From assembly GCA_016342345.1 (NCBI GenBank), contig JAEINO010000030.1:1-40730 (forward strand): a DNA stretch of 40,730 nucleotides, given 5' to 3'. This document shows positions 1-9,262 of this stretch, piece after piece. The position numbers and the translations under genes were made by a program. Every line of letters begins with the position of its first letter. Position 1 is the stretch's first letter. Source of the stretch: Pseudodesulfovibrio sp. Its GTDB lineage: Bacteria > Desulfobacterota > Desulfovibrionia > Desulfovibrionales > Desulfovibrionaceae. The notes below the pieces were generated by a model. That model did no database searches and had not been told where the DNA came from. It worked only from the letters and a program-made list of their open reading frames with translations.

Positions 1-324
1 GGATGTGCAAGCATCGTGGCTGCCGAGCAATCAGGACAAGGTCATGATTCTTCGGATGTTGATGGTCATACCAGGGCCAACCTCTTGTGTTTGCACCATT
101 CCCAGAGAAATGAATCTGGTGGGTTTTCCAAGCCGGATGAAATGATTGAAATTGAAGGTGAACCGGGGCACGACGAGCTTTGCCAGCGCGAGCAGGAGTA
201 TTTCCTCAAGGTCATTCAGGAAGACATGGATATCACTGAACACATGCGCGATGCCGTCAACAGTCTCCATATCGTTCTTGCTGCCGATGAATCCATTCGC
301 ACACGTCAATCCGTGGATCTTTAG
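1..324 (+). CDS. Gfo/Idh/MocA-type oxidoreductase, C-terminal end (5' truncated by window edge)
   Basis: The frame is open from base 1 to a TAG at 322-324, so this is the 3' part of a gene that starts before the window. The last 45 or so residues have the pattern seen at the C-terminus of Gfo/Idh/MocA family NAD(P)-dependent sugar or inositol dehydrogenases: an acidic segment, a helix with FLKVIQED, then a helix reading DAVNSLHIVLAADESIRT and a final short strand ending in VDL. The NAD-binding and catalytic parts are outside the window, so the substrate cannot be named. The gene runs convergently to the choline operon and is separated from it by a hairpin. An antisense reading frame over the same bases (31-309) shows no family resemblance. 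The family call rests only on the C-terminal pattern. Confidence 0.6.
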   Translation, partial: GCASIVAAEQSGQGHDSSDVDGHTRANLLCLHHSQRNESGGFSKPDEMIEIEGEPGHDELCQREQEYFLKVIQEDMDITEHMRDAVNSLHIVLAADESIRTRQSVDL

Positions 325-456
325 GCATAAAAAAAATGGAACCTGGAAATGCCCTTGGGCGTTCCGGTAGCCGATTGTTTTTTCACCAGCTCAGTATCTT
401 TTTGAAACTGTCAATAACTGTCTGGAACTGTCCGCAGATTTGCGTGCAATTTGTGG

Positions 457-485
457 ACAGGGAGCGAGCGTATACTCACTCCCTG
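457..485. terminator. Hairpin between convergent genes
   Basis: A 12-bp arm beginning ACAGGGAG pairs with its near-perfect complement ending CTCCCTGT, with one mismatch and a 5-6 base loop. It lies between the stop of the oxidoreductase at 324 and the convergent stop of choX at 507. There is no long T tract on either strand, so its strength as an intrinsic terminator is uncertain. Its position supports a bidirectional role. Confidence 0.55.
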
Positions 486-506
486 TTCTTCAGATTGGCT
501 GTTTTA

Positions 507-1460
507 TTAAACTGTTGAGTCCAGGAAAGCCTTGAAAGCGGCGGTTCCCGGCTTGCCGTCAATCGTGGTCACGCCGTCAAGCCACTTCTCATACATGGCA
601 GGATTGGCCTTGAGCCACTTGAGTCCGGCTTCGCCTAATTTGAGATTATTGTTGTTGTGAGCTTCAGTCATGATCTGGTTCATCATGGAAATGGGGAATG
701 TCATGTTCTTGAGCAGTCGGGCGACATTGGGGTTCTCCGAGTCAAACCCTTTGCGGATGTTGGTCCAGACCGTGGCCATGCCGTCGTTTCCGCCGAAAGT
801 CTCGTCGGTGCTGCCTTTGAGGTAGGTCATGTCGATGCGTTCGTTCATGCTGTGCGGCGCCCATCCGAGGAATACGATCCATTTGCCTTCGTTGGCAAGG
901 GAACGGACCTGGGCCAGCATGGCGGCCTCACTGGAGGGGATGAGCGTGAACTTGCCCAGACCGAACATGTTCTTGTCGATCATGCTTTGGATGACCATGT
1001 TGCCATCGTTTCCGGCTTCGATGCCGTAGATCTTCCAGTTAAGTTTGTCGCCGAATTTGACGATGTCGTTGAAGTGTTTGAGCCCATTTTCGGCGCAAAA
1101 GGTGGGTACGGCGAGGGTGTATTGGGCACCGGGCATGTTGGCGACGTACTTTACGACCGATCCTTTTTCGAAATACTTGTTGGCAATGCTGGCCATGGAT
1201 GGCATCCAATTGCCCATGAAGGCATCGGCTTCCTTGGTGTCCATGGCCTTGTAGGCGATGGGGACTGAAACCATGATGTTCTCGGCTTCGTAGCCGAGGC
1301 TTTCAAGGATTGAAACCGCCACGTCTGTTTTGATGGTTACGCCGGTCCAGCCCACGCTGGCGATGGTGACCTTGTCCGCAGCTTGTGAAGTTGCGGTGAA
1401 GGAGAAAAGGGTTGCGATGATGAAGAAGGCGAGAGTGAATCGCCCAAGGCCAGAAGACAT
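507..1460 (-). CDS. choX: Choline (betaine) ABC-transporter periplasmic binding protein, ChoX type
   Basis: Periplasmic solute-binding protein of the ProX/OpuAC family, 317 aa, the usual length. Residues 1-28 form a signal peptide ending TSQAA. The ligand-box aromatic residues known from Sinorhizobium ChoX (Trp43, Trp90, Tyr119, Trp205, and Asn156) map with a constant offset of 5 to Trp38, Trp85, Tyr114, Trp200 and Asn151 here. The family Asp45 position is Gly40 in this protein. The gene is last in the operon after betB (80-bp gap), and the start ATG has a strong GAGGAGG ribosome site. No ATPase or permease gene follows, so the partner transporter must be elsewhere. Choline rather than glycine betaine is inferred from the conserved box and from the choline-oxidising neighbours. 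Confidence 0.87.
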   Translation of the reverse strand: MSSGLGRFTLAFFIIATLFSFTATSQAADKVTIASVGWTGVTIKTDVAVSILESLGYEAENIMVSVPIAYKAMDTKEADAFMGNWMPSMASIANKYFEKGSVVKYVANMPGAQYTLAVPTFCAENGLKHFNDIVKFGDKLNWKIYGIEAGNDGNMVIQSMIDKNMFGLGKFTLIPSSEAAMLAQVRSLANEGKWIVFLGWAPHSMNERIDMTYLKGSTDETFGGNDGMATVWTNIRKGFDSENPNVARLLKNMTFPISMMNQIMTEAHNNNNLKLGEAGLKWLKANPAMYEKWLDGVTTIDGKPGTAAFKAFLDSTV

Positions 1461-1540
1461 TAAACCTCCTCAGTTGAAATTGGAGGAGCGGCTTGGCTGT
1501 AGGCCTTGCCGCTCGCTGTGCGCGAAATGCGCTTATTTGT

Positions 1541-3016
1541 TTACACGCCGAACCAGTTGAAAGCTTTGGTGGCGTGGTTGCGATAGATGTGTTTGACTTC
1601 AGTGTATTCCTCAAGGCCGATTTTTCCCAACTCCCGTCCCAGGCCGGACTGTTTGTAGCCGCCCCAGGGTGCCTGGACGAAGTAGACGTTGAAATCGTTG
1701 GCCCAGACCGTGCCGAAACGAAGAGCCTTGGAGACGCGTTCGATGCGGTCTGAATCTCGTGTCCAGAAACCGGCTGACAGGCCGTAGATGGTGTCGTTGG
1801 CCCGCTCAATGACTTCCTCTTCCGTGCTGAATCGCTCAACCGTGATAACCGGACCAAAGACTTCCTCCTGCACGATGCGCATGTCGTTTTTGCACTTCGT
1901 GAACAGGGTGGGCATGTAGAAATAGCCTTTTTGGAGGGCTGGATCGTCAGGACGCTTGCCGCCCATAACGAGGTTGGCTTTTCCTTTCTTGGCAATGTCG
2001 ACATATGCTTCGACTTTTGCCAGATGCTCGGCGGAAATGAGTGGGCCCATCTGGGTCGTTTCGTCAAATCCGTTGCCCATGACGATCTTTTCCATACGTT
2101 TCCGAAGAGCCTCTACAAAACGATCATGAATACCGTCCTGCACCATGACGCGTGCCCCGGCTGAACATATCTGACCGGCATGGAAAAACACGCCATTGAG
2201 GGCGTAGTCCACGGCGAGGTCGAAGTCAGCATCGTCAAAGATGATGTTGGGATTCTTGCCGCCCAGTTCCAAGGCGACCTTCTTCACGTTGCCAGCGGCA
2301 GCACGCATGATGGTCTTGCCTGTGGCGATACCACCGGTGAAGGAGATCAGGTCGACATCGTCGCTTTCGGCCAATTCCGCTCCCACTTCGGGACCCGGTC
2401 CGAGCACGGTGTTGACGACGCCGGGCGGAAATCCGGCTTCTTCGGCCAACTCGGTCACCTTGAGAGTGGTCAGCGGCGTGATCTCGCTCGGTTTCATGAT
2501 GATGGTGCATCCGGCAGCCAGGGCAGGGGCCATTTTCCAGGAGGCCTGGAGCAGAGGGTAGTTCCACGGCGAAATCTGCCCGCACACACCCACCGGCTCT
2601 CGAACAACCGTGCTTGTGGAATCCGGGTTGGGCGAAGCGATGACTTCGCCGCCATTCTTGTCCGCCAGCCCGGCGAAGTAGCGGAATATTCCAGCGATAT
2701 CGTTCATGTCCCAGCGGCTCTCCTCAACGGTCTTGCCTGTGTCCAGGCTTTCGAGACGGGCCAGTTCTTCATGATCGCGCTCTATGAGATCAGCTAACTT
2801 GAAGATCAGTCTCGCTCGCTCCGACGCCGGAGTTTGCGGCCAGCCTCCGTGGTCGAAGGCGTGTCGTGCTGCTTTGATGGCTGCCTTGGTGTCGTCGCGG
2901 TCTCCTTCGGCTGCAGTGGCAATGACCGAAGCATCAAATGGATTGAGGATTTCGCGTTTTTTGCCGGAGCGGGCTTCGACCCATTGTCCGTTGATATAGA
3001 GTTTTGCTGTGATCAT
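1541..3016 (-). CDS. betB: Betaine aldehyde dehydrogenase
   Basis: NAD(P)-dependent aldehyde dehydrogenase, 491 aa, which would oxidise betaine aldehyde to glycine betaine in the cytoplasm. ALDH landmarks are present in order: PWNYPLL with catalytic-region Asn152, the cofactor lysine in KPSE (Lys175), a glycine-rich FTGGIATG loop at 227-233, the general base Glu250 in LELGGKNPN, and the nucleophile Cys284 in GQICSAG. The first position of the FTGST-type motif is altered to FTGGI. It lies 16 bp downstream of betA and is presumably co-transcribed. The substrate is assigned from the pairing with a choline dehydrogenase and a choline-binding protein; sequence alone gives only the ALDH class. Confidence 0.9.
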   Translation of the reverse strand: MITAKLYINGQWVEARSGKKREILNPFDASVIATAAEGDRDDTKAAIKAARHAFDHGGWPQTPASERARLIFKLADLIERDHEELARLESLDTGKTVEESRWDMNDIAGIFRYFAGLADKNGGEVIASPNPDSTSTVVREPVGVCGQISPWNYPLLQASWKMAPALAAGCTIIMKPSEITPLTTLKVTELAEEAGFPPGVVNTVLGPGPEVGAELAESDDVDLISFTGGIATGKTIMRAAAGNVKKVALELGGKNPNIIFDDADFDLAVDYALNGVFFHAGQICSAGARVMVQDGIHDRFVEALRKRMEKIVMGNGFDETTQMGPLISAEHLAKVEAYVDIAKKGKANLVMGGKRPDDPALQKGYFYMPTLFTKCKNDMRIVQEEVFGPVITVERFSTEEEVIERANDTIYGLSAGFWTRDSDRIERVSKALRFGTVWANDFNVYFVQAPWGGYKQSGLGRELGKIGLEEYTEVKHIYRNHATKAFNWFGV

Positions 3017-3032
3017 GGTTTGTACCGCCAGG

Positions 3033-4670
3033 TTACTTTTTGTGCTTGTAAAAGGGGACGTTCTCAGGTGCCAACGGTGTGTTGCCGAGGATGATGTCCG
3101 CAGCTTTTTCCGCGATCATCATGACCGGTGCGTAGATGTTCCCGTTGGTCACGTAAGGCATGACCGAGGCATCGACCACACGCAGGCCTTCCACGCCGTG
3201 TACGCGCAGTTCATGATCGGTGACCGCCATGTCATGTGCGCCCATGGCACAGGTGCAACTGGGGTGGTAGGCGGATTCGCCTTCGCGAGCCACGAAATCG
3301 AGAATTTCCTCGTCGGTTTGTGCCTGCTTCCCAGGTGCCAATTCTTTGCCTCGGTACTCATCAAACGCGGGCTGGGTCATGATTTCGCGTGTCTTGCGGA
3401 TGGCTTCGACCCATTCACGCTTTTCCTGGTTGGTGGAAAGATAGTTGAACTGAATGCTGGGATGTTCTTTCGGGTCAGAGGATTTGATCTTCACATGCCC
3501 GCGCACATCGCTGTTCATGGGGCCGACGTGAACCTGGTAACCGTGGCCTTCATTGGGGGCCGAACCGTCATAACGGATGGCGATGGGCAGGAAATGGTAC
3601 TGAATGTTGGGATATTCCACCTGATCGTTGCCGCGGATGAATCCGCCCGCCTCGAAGTGGTTTGTGGCTGCCTCGCCCTTGCCTGCAAAGAGCCACTTCA
3701 TGCCAATCCAAGGCTGGTTGTACCACTTGAGCGCGGGGTACATGGAGACAGGCTTCTTGCAGGCGTACTGAACGTAGAGCTCCAAGTGGTCTTGGAGGTT
3801 TTCACCAACGCCGGGGAGGTTCTGCACCACGTCGATGCCCAAGGCCGACAGCTCGGAGCCGTTACCGACGCCGGAAAGCTGGAGCAGTTGCGGAGAGTTA
3901 ATGGCACCGCCGCAGGAGATGATTTCACCGCCGTATGCCTTGAAGACCTTTTTGCCGCGAGTATATTCGACGCCGACGGCGCGTTTGCCCTCGAACAGGA
4001 TACGGTTGGTCATGGCCAGGCATTTGACGGTCAGGTTGCGGCGGTTCTTGACAGGGTGGACATAAGCGCGAGCGGCATTCCAACGGCGGCCACGGTATGT
4101 GGTGCGGTCGAATTTGCCGAAGCCTTCCTGCTGGTACCCGTTGACGTCCTTGGTTACGGGGTAGCCAGCTTCCTGTACGGCCTTGAAAAAGGCGTCAAAG
4201 AGCGGATTGTCATTTTCGGGTTCGGTTAGATAGAGGGGGCCGACCGCGCCCTGGTATTCGTCGGCTCCTGCCGTGCGGCATTCGAATCGTTTGAAGTACG
4301 GCAGGCAGTGGGCATATGACCAGTTGTCCAGTCCGTCTTCTTGAGCCCATTTCTCGTAGTCCATGGCGTTTCCGCGTATGTGAATCATGCCGTTGATGCA
4401 GCTGGAACCACCGAGGACCTTGCCTCGCGGATGATAAATACGGCGGTTGTTCATGTTCGGTTCCGGTTCGGACTCGTACCACCAGTTGTAAGTCTTTCCG
4501 GTCAGGGGATATGTCAGGGCCGCAGGCATATGGATGCGGAAATCAAATTTGAAATCAGGCAGGCCCGCTTCCAAAACGAGGACATTGTTCTTGGGATTGG
4601 CACTCAGTCGATTGGCTAAAACAGAACCTGCCGACCCTCCACCAACAATTATATAATCGTATGTTTTCAT
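3033..4670 (-). CDS. betA: Choline dehydrogenase (GMC oxidoreductase)
   Basis: FAD-dependent glucose-methanol-choline family oxidoreductase, 545 aa, which would oxidise choline to betaine aldehyde, with electrons likely passed to the respiratory chain. The dinucleotide-binding loop GGGSAGS is at residues 10-16 and the second GMC signature region ([10 protein letters not shown]) near residue 255. The catalytic His-Asn pair is His469 in [10 protein letters not shown] and Asn511 in VTNGNIYAP. The ATG start has an AAGGAAT ribosome site. The gene starts 18 bp after the regulator stop and ends 16 bp before betB, so the three are one transcription unit. A long antisense frame (3009-4229) is a coding shadow. 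Confidence 0.9.
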   Translation of the reverse strand: MKTYDYIIVGGGSAGSVLANRLSANPKNNVLVLEAGLPDFKFDFRIHMPAALTYPLTGKTYNWWYESEPEPNMNNRRIYHPRGKVLGGSSCINGMIHIRGNAMDYEKWAQEDGLDNWSYAHCLPYFKRFECRTAGADEYQGAVGPLYLTEPENDNPLFDAFFKAVQEAGYPVTKDVNGYQQEGFGKFDRTTYRGRRWNAARAYVHPVKNRRNLTVKCLAMTNRILFEGKRAVGVEYTRGKKVFKAYGGEIISCGGAINSPQLLQLSGVGNGSELSALGIDVVQNLPGVGENLQDHLELYVQYACKKPVSMYPALKWYNQPWIGMKWLFAGKGEAATNHFEAGGFIRGNDQVEYPNIQYHFLPIAIRYDGSAPNEGHGYQVHVGPMNSDVRGHVKIKSSDPKEHPSIQFNYLSTNQEKREWVEAIRKTREIMTQPAFDEYRGKELAPGKQAQTDEEILDFVAREGESAYHPSCTCAMGAHDMAVTDHELRVHGVEGLRVVDASVMPYVTNGNIYAPVMMIAEKAADIILGNTPLAPENVPFYKHKK

Positions 4671-4688
4671 TGGTATTCCTTCTTGTAA

Positions 4689-5471
4689 TTATTGTTCGTC
4701 TTTTTGCAGAAAATCAGCATCTGTTTCATTTGTGAGAGAGGCTTTTTCGGCGATGCACTGGCGCAGAAGTACGTAGTGGTAGCCGATAAAACCTAAGGCT
4801 CGCATGAGTTCGCCTTGTGCTATTGCCTGCGCCGTATTTTTCCAGTTGGCCGCAGCCCTTTCGCGGTAAGCCGTGTCTTCATACAGAGCATAATCATGTG
4901 AATTGAATCCCATCTGGATGGCGTGCATGACCCATTCGAAAAGCGGGTTGCGGGCCATGCGAGCCAGCATGATATTCAGTTGTCGATCAAGCTCACTGCT
5001 GGCGATAAAGTCTGGTTCGTTTTCCCGGAGCATCTCCTCTAGGCGGATTGCCTCCTTGAGCAGCGATTCCTTTTCGGTTTGGTCAGCATGCGCGATGGCC
5101 AGTTGTGTCATAGTACGGTCCAGAGTCTCGCGAAACTCAATCAGTTTTTCTGGTTCCACCGGATGCTGCTTGAGGAATAGAGCAAGAGATTCCGAAATGT
5201 TGTTTACATCCAGCCGTCGGATATAGGCTCCGCCCTTGGCCCCTTTTTTTACCTCAAGGAGTCCTTTTTGCTTGAGAATTTTGATGGTCTCACGAATGAC
5301 GCCCCGGCCTGTCCCGAATTGAGATTGCATCTCTCTTTCGCTTGGTAGACGTTCGCCGGGTGACAGGCGTCCATCCATGATGGCTGCTTCAATTTGAAGA
5401 GCCACGTCTTCGCTGGCACGTCCGGCCTGAACAGGAAAAAACATGGTCTGAATAGTGGCTTTTTTAGACAA
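4689..5471 (-). CDS. GntR-family (FadR subfamily) transcriptional regulator of the choline operon
   Basis: 260-aa regulator. The N-terminal winged helix-turn-helix (about residues 20-85) contains RLPSEREMQSQFGTGRGVIRE, typical of GntR proteins, and is followed by an all-helical FCD ligand-binding domain (about 100-245). The start is TTG at 5471: an in-frame TAG lies four codons upstream, and the first ATG is nine codons further in without a ribosome site. It is the first gene of the operon, so the product of its own promoter includes betA, betB and choX. Choline operons of gamma-proteobacteria normally carry the TetR-type repressor BetI; here a FadR-type protein takes that place. The ligand is unknown; choline or betaine aldehyde would be expected. 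Confidence 0.85.
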   Translation of the reverse strand: MSKKATIQTMFFPVQAGRASEDVALQIEAAIMDGRLSPGERLPSEREMQSQFGTGRGVIRETIKILKQKGLLEVKKGAKGGAYIRRLDVNNISESLALFLKQHPVEPEKLIEFRETLDRTMTQLAIAHADQTEKESLLKEAIRLEEMLRENEPDFIASSELDRQLNIMLARMARNPLFEWVMHAIQMGFNSHDYALYEDTAYRERAAANWKNTAQAIAQGELMRALGFIGYHYVLLRQCIAEKASLTNETDADFLQKDEQ

Positions 5472-5482
5472 TGGTACTACCT
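5472..5482 (-). promoter_or_regulatory. Putative FadR-type operator next to the start codon
   Basis: The bases TGGTACTACCT match the FadR/PdhR-subfamily consensus TGGTnnnACCA except for the last base. The site touches the TTG start codon of the regulator and lies 63 bp from a perfect site at 5535-5545, about six helical turns, so both sites face the same side of the DNA. A 12-base direct repeat (TTTTTAGACAAT) also occurs at 5461-5472 and 5512-5523. Confidence 0.55.
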
Positions 5483-5534
5483 ATGCACCGTTATTGTGGG
5501 TGCAAATTGGGTTTTTAGACAATTTTCTTGCATT

Positions 5535-5574
5535 TGGTCCTACCATTGTAGGCATGCTCATTCGATTTGGTCAA
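5535..5574 (-). promoter_or_regulatory. Sigma-70 promoter with overlapping FadR-type operator for the choline operon
   Basis: Reading the minus strand, TTGACC (5574-5569) and TACAAT (5550-5545) are spaced by 18 bases, a good sigma-70 promoter. Immediately downstream, covering the expected transcription start, is the palindrome TGGTCCTACCA (5535-5545), a perfect match to the operator consensus of FadR-subfamily GntR regulators. Binding there would block the polymerase, so negative autoregulation of the regulator-betA-betB-choX unit is the simplest reading. Confidence 0.7.
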
Positions 5575-6428
5575 GAAGGCGTTGGGAGAGAAAGGATGGC
5601 GGGTTGATTGACGATAGGCCACTGATTTGGAATCAGTGTTTTTAGGTTAAGTATTGCAATTGTTTACTAGGATTTAGCGATTTAAATTAGCTATTTGAGT
5701 ACTCATATTCAGTGGAGCAATTGAAATTTTTCCTGTTTGGGATTCTTGGTGCCCGGTAACTGTAATCGTTGTGATGAGCCGTGATACATTGAGCTGAAGT
5801 ACGGTGCTTGCGGAAGTCCATGCTAACTTTTCTTTGGAGGATGTCCGAACCCTTTGCGCCGTTCTCCTGAGTTCAGTCGAGGGCCACCTTTTTTAGATGG
5901 AGGGAATTCATCGGAAAGAGCGCAACCCATATAGCGCGAGAAGTATAGAGGTGCGCAAAAGGATTTATGGGGCAGAGTTTTTGGACGCGTGGATACCATG
6001 CCACGACAGTCGGGCGTGATGAAAAAGTGATAAGAGAATGACATCCGTAAGCAAGAACCTGAATGCAAGCGGGGGGAGGAATTGAAATTCCGCCTTTAGG
6101 CGCTGGGTACGGTCATTTTGAGTGGTTTACAGACTCAAGTTTTCGGCTTTGGTGAGGTACTGACTTTAAAAACGTACCGTTAAAAGGGGCGTTTTTTGTG
6201 CAAAGTAACTTTGAATACACACGGATAGCAGCGTGGATCGTCAACGATTACAGACAATAAGTCTATGCAGAGAGTCGTTGCGGCTTTTACTTTTTTGAAG
6301 TTGTTTCAACCTATTCAGACAGGCTGCAAAGATATTTTGTAAAGCCCCTCCCCTTGAATAATGGAACAATCTCGCTGCGAAAACACAGGGCGAGTTGTTT
6401 ATTGGATTGAGGGAATCCCGCTCTTTTT
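5575..6428. other. Gene-poor intergenic stretch
   Basis: About 850 bp between the choline operon promoter and the end of the polysaccharide operon. A small minus-strand frame (5823-6068, 81 codons) has no recognised family and no clear ribosome site, and I do not count it as a gene. A weak hairpin with A- and T-rich arms lies around 6168-6197 (AAAACG ... CGTTTT). No tRNA, CRISPR or riboswitch was seen. Confidence 0.5.
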
Positions 6429-7895
6429 TTACGGAAGTGATTGCGCACTCGCCCATCGTCTGTCGAAATTGATAACAGCGGCGGGAGCGGCTTCAAGGTC
6501 CCCATCAGAGAAGTCAAGGCGGTAGGTCAAATCGTCAAGTTGTGTAAACCAGCTTTTCCTAAAAGCATAGGAGTCTTGTGTAAATGGTGAGTACAGACCC
6601 AACGCTCTGATACCACCCCGTATCATCGCCGTTTCCACACTATGGGGAGCCGATTTCTTGTTGTTACGTCTTCCGGCCAGTTTAAAGACCATGGACTCAA
6701 CCAAGTTTGGCTGCCATGGCTGCCATTTCAGCAAGACTGGCTGTCTGGCTGCAAAGATTGGAGTCAGTATGGCATGGTCCTTTCCAACCTGAATGAGTGC
6801 ATTTTCAGCCGGGATTTTTATTGCCGAAAAGACGATAAATATCACAAGCAAAAGCATAAGCACCGCTTTGGCGAATCGAGGATGGGATTTCATGGTGTCA
6901 TAAAGGGCAATCGTGAGAACAAGCAATCCGAACGGTGCCACCATGCACCAGTAACGTCGCGAAAGGTCCTGTGCAAGACGAATGGGATTGAATCCGAAAA
7001 CCATGTAGGAAAACATGAAGATAAAGATCAGATAAAATAGTGCCAATGTCTTTTTTTTCATGGACTGCGAACGCAGAAGTGGGATGCAGGCGATGAGGAT
7101 TATGACGTAGACCGGCATCAGGCCGCGCAACCGACTCAGCTTGAAGCCGTTGAGGAGATAGTCTGACAAAGGCACGACATCGATGACATCAGAGGCGGTC
7201 TTTATAATGCCTATTCGACCAAAAATGTTGCCCGAATCCTGCCAGAAGTAAAACCATTCACAGCAGAGGAAAGCACCCACCGACAGGCCGAAGATAAGTG
7301 CGGCACGGTAGTTTTTGCCCGGCAACCATATCATCAGAAGCAGGCCGGGAAAGTAATAGAGTCCCGTCAGCCTGGCCCCCCATGCAAAGAAATAAAACAA
7401 CGCCGCCAAGACAAGAAGAGCCTCTTTTTTTTCATCGTGCCACCAGAGGATGGCCCACATGGATACAGCTATGTAGCTGAATTGAAATATGCTTGGCCAG
7501 TTCTGACTGCCGGATTGTGGCATTTGCGGCAGAAAGATGACGAGCAGGGCAGCCGTAATGCCACATTCCAAGCTATGAAGACGCCTGCCGATAAGAAAAA
7601 TTAAGGTTGCCCCCAAAGAGGCGAAGAAGATGGGAGAAACGTAATAAATTACAGGATTGGTCCCGAATAATTTCATGGAAAGCAAAAGTGGCCCCATCAC
7701 AGACCAACGCATGTTGTGATGTGTCCATTCCGGGTATCCGTTGCCGTGAAAGACATCAAGAGCACTAGTCCAACGCCAGATGTTATCCCCGCCGATATCA
7801 ACATACTCTGCGGTGATGATACGAATGCAAACGCTGAACAGAAAGATCAGACAAGCAACCATGGCGGGGCTTTTTTTCATCCATGACATTAACAT
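6429..7895 (-). CDS. Membrane GT-C glycosyltransferase (PMT/ArnT-like, GT39/83 type)
   Basis: 488-aa polytopic membrane protein with roughly ten hydrophobic segments between residues 10 and 360 and a soluble C-terminal tail. An acidic motif in the first periplasmic loop (GGDNIWRWTSALDVFHGNGYP, around residues 35-55) is where GT-C enzymes place their catalytic aspartate. Such enzymes transfer a sugar from a polyprenyl-phosphate donor to a glycan, lipid or protein on the periplasmic side. It is the last gene of the polysaccharide operon, 53 bp after the GT4 gene. The start has AAGGTG about 8 bases upstream. Donor and acceptor cannot be deduced. Confidence 0.72.
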   Translation of the reverse strand: MLMSWMKKSPAMVACLIFLFSVCIRIITAEYVDIGGDNIWRWTSALDVFHGNGYPEWTHHNMRWSVMGPLLLSMKLFGTNPVIYYVSPIFFASLGATLIFLIGRRLHSLECGITAALLVIFLPQMPQSGSQNWPSIFQFSYIAVSMWAILWWHDEKKEALLVLAALFYFFAWGARLTGLYYFPGLLLMIWLPGKNYRAALIFGLSVGAFLCCEWFYFWQDSGNIFGRIGIIKTASDVIDVVPLSDYLLNGFKLSRLRGLMPVYVIILIACIPLLRSQSMKKKTLALFYLIFIFMFSYMVFGFNPIRLAQDLSRRYWCMVAPFGLLVLTIALYDTMKSHPRFAKAVLMLLLVIFIVFSAIKIPAENALIQVGKDHAILTPIFAARQPVLLKWQPWQPNLVESMVFKLAGRRNNKKSAPHSVETAMIRGGIRALGLYSPFTQDSYAFRKSWFTQLDDLTYRLDFSDGDLEAAPAAVINFDRRWASAQSLP

Positions 7896-7948
7896 AAGGC
7901 GGACACCTTGATATGATTGAGGGGGTTGTTGGTTTGGGGCTGGCAGAC

Positions 7949-9163
7949 CTAGACTTCTTTTTTCTCAATGAGGGATGAATACAGATTTATATGATGTTTG
8001 ACCGCTACATCCCATGAAAGATACTTGCGCACGGTTTCGCGTGCTTTTTTGCCCATTTCGGCGGCCAGGGGTTCATCTCTCCAAATGGTGAGGATAGTTC
8101 TTTCGATGGGCTCATCCATGTCCGTATCGGGCAAGATGAAAACATTTTCTCCGTGCTTGAGTACTCCTTCACCAAAAACGTCCGGCGCAAACGGTGCGAA
8201 TACGGGCTTGCCCATGAACATTGCCTCGATATTGGCATTGCCTACGGAGTGATCGCCGTGGGGAACGAAGTCAAACCACATGGAGTGGGCATCGCACAGT
8301 TCAAAGAAGGCGGACACCAGATGCCGTGGTTGATTTCCCGTGAAGATGACCTGTTTGGTCACACCCAGTTCCTTGATGAGTTTTTCCGCCGGAGCATAGT
8401 TTCGTGCGCCCACGATGAGCAGGCGAGCCTCCGGGTAACTCCTCAGAGAATTGGCGAACCCTCTGATGAGGGCCATACGGTTTCTCAGGTGGTGCAGATG
8501 CCCCACAGACAGCAGGACTTTTTTCCCTTCCAGTCCGTATTTTTCCTTGAGCATGGCAACGTCTGTCGGGTTCGGCGGCTCTGGAAAATCTGTGGCCAGC
8601 GGTATCAGTGTGCCCTTGTCTACGCCGAATCGACGCTTGCGGTACCGGGTGCAGACTCTGTCGAGATCCACAAGATGCGTGGCCCGTCGCACCATGCACC
8701 AGCGCAGGAATGTGGCGTCGATGGAACTGAGAATGGCGTTGCATACTGGATTGGGGTGAAAAATGATCGAATGAATGCTGAGTACCAGAGGAATGTTCAA
8801 TATTCTTTTCAGAATTACACCGTTTAAGGCCATGTCGAACATATGGTTGTGCACATGCATGAGTTCCACACTGCGCTCCCGCATGATGTCGCGCATGCGC
8901 CTGATATTGGACGGCAGCATGCTCACGCTCAGCCATGGAAAATTGACCGCGATGGGAAGCTTGGGCAACTTCAGGCACGGCAGACGAAAGACTTCCACCC
9001 CATCAAGAAATTCGTGTTTCGGAGCACTTTTATCCACACGGGGAGTGAAAACAATGACCGAAATGCCCTGTTCAACCAGTTTTTTTGCCAGAGTGCTACA
9101 ATGTATGGACGATCCCGTGGTCACGGGCGGGTATAGGTTGCTGAGTATGGCTATTGAGCGCAT
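7949..9163 (-). CDS. Glycosyltransferase family 4
   Basis: 404-aa cytoplasmic GT-B fold glycosyltransferase. The N-terminal acceptor domain opens with SIAILSNLYPPVTTGSSIHC, the typical GT4 start with a glycine-rich loop. The C-terminal domain has LLSVGHLHHLRN and the nucleotide-sugar binding segment NANIEAMFMGKPVFA, where the glutamate corresponds to the conserved E of the EX7E motif. The reaction would be transfer of a sugar from an NDP-sugar onto a lipid-linked glycan. The ribosome site is weak. It lies 99 bp after the deacetylase gene and 53 bp before the GT-C gene in the same orientation. Confidence 0.82.
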   Translation of the reverse strand: MRSIAILSNLYPPVTTGSSIHCSTLAKKLVEQGISVIVFTPRVDKSAPKHEFLDGVEVFRLPCLKLPKLPIAVNFPWLSVSMLPSNIRRMRDIMRERSVELMHVHNHMFDMALNGVILKRILNIPLVLSIHSIIFHPNPVCNAILSSIDATFLRWCMVRRATHLVDLDRVCTRYRKRRFGVDKGTLIPLATDFPEPPNPTDVAMLKEKYGLEGKKVLLSVGHLHHLRNRMALIRGFANSLRSYPEARLLIVGARNYAPAEKLIKELGVTKQVIFTGNQPRHLVSAFFELCDAHSMWFDFVPHGDHSVGNANIEAMFMGKPVFAPFAPDVFGEGVLKHGENVFILPDTDMDEPIERTILTIWRDEPLAAEMGKKARETVRKYLSWDVAVKHHINLYSSLIEKKEV

Positions 9164-9262
9164 GATATATGGGAAAAACCTTTTTCTGATGGTTGTTGTC
9201 TTGTTTTTGGCAATTTATATGAGTTTTATTGTGGATGCAAGCCTGTCAAATGACAACCGGAA

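Noticed and set aside
31-309. Minus-strand 92-codon frame at the left edge
   Set aside because: The opposite strand reads as a Gfo/Idh-type C-terminus continuing to the window edge. The minus frame starts at TTG without family similarity.
1303-2067. 254-codon minus frame overlapping betB and choX
   Set aside because: Shifted-frame shadow of betB, rich in Arg/Ser/Pro, with no domain signature.
3009-4229. 406-codon plus-strand open frame opposite betA
   Set aside because: Complete antisense shadow of betA. The minus-strand frame carries all GMC motifs, and the plus frame has none and no ribosome site.
5823-6068. Minus-strand 81-codon frame
   Set aside because: Basic, Pro/Lys/Arg-rich composition without known family or clear ribosome site. 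Kept only as part of the non-coding stretch.
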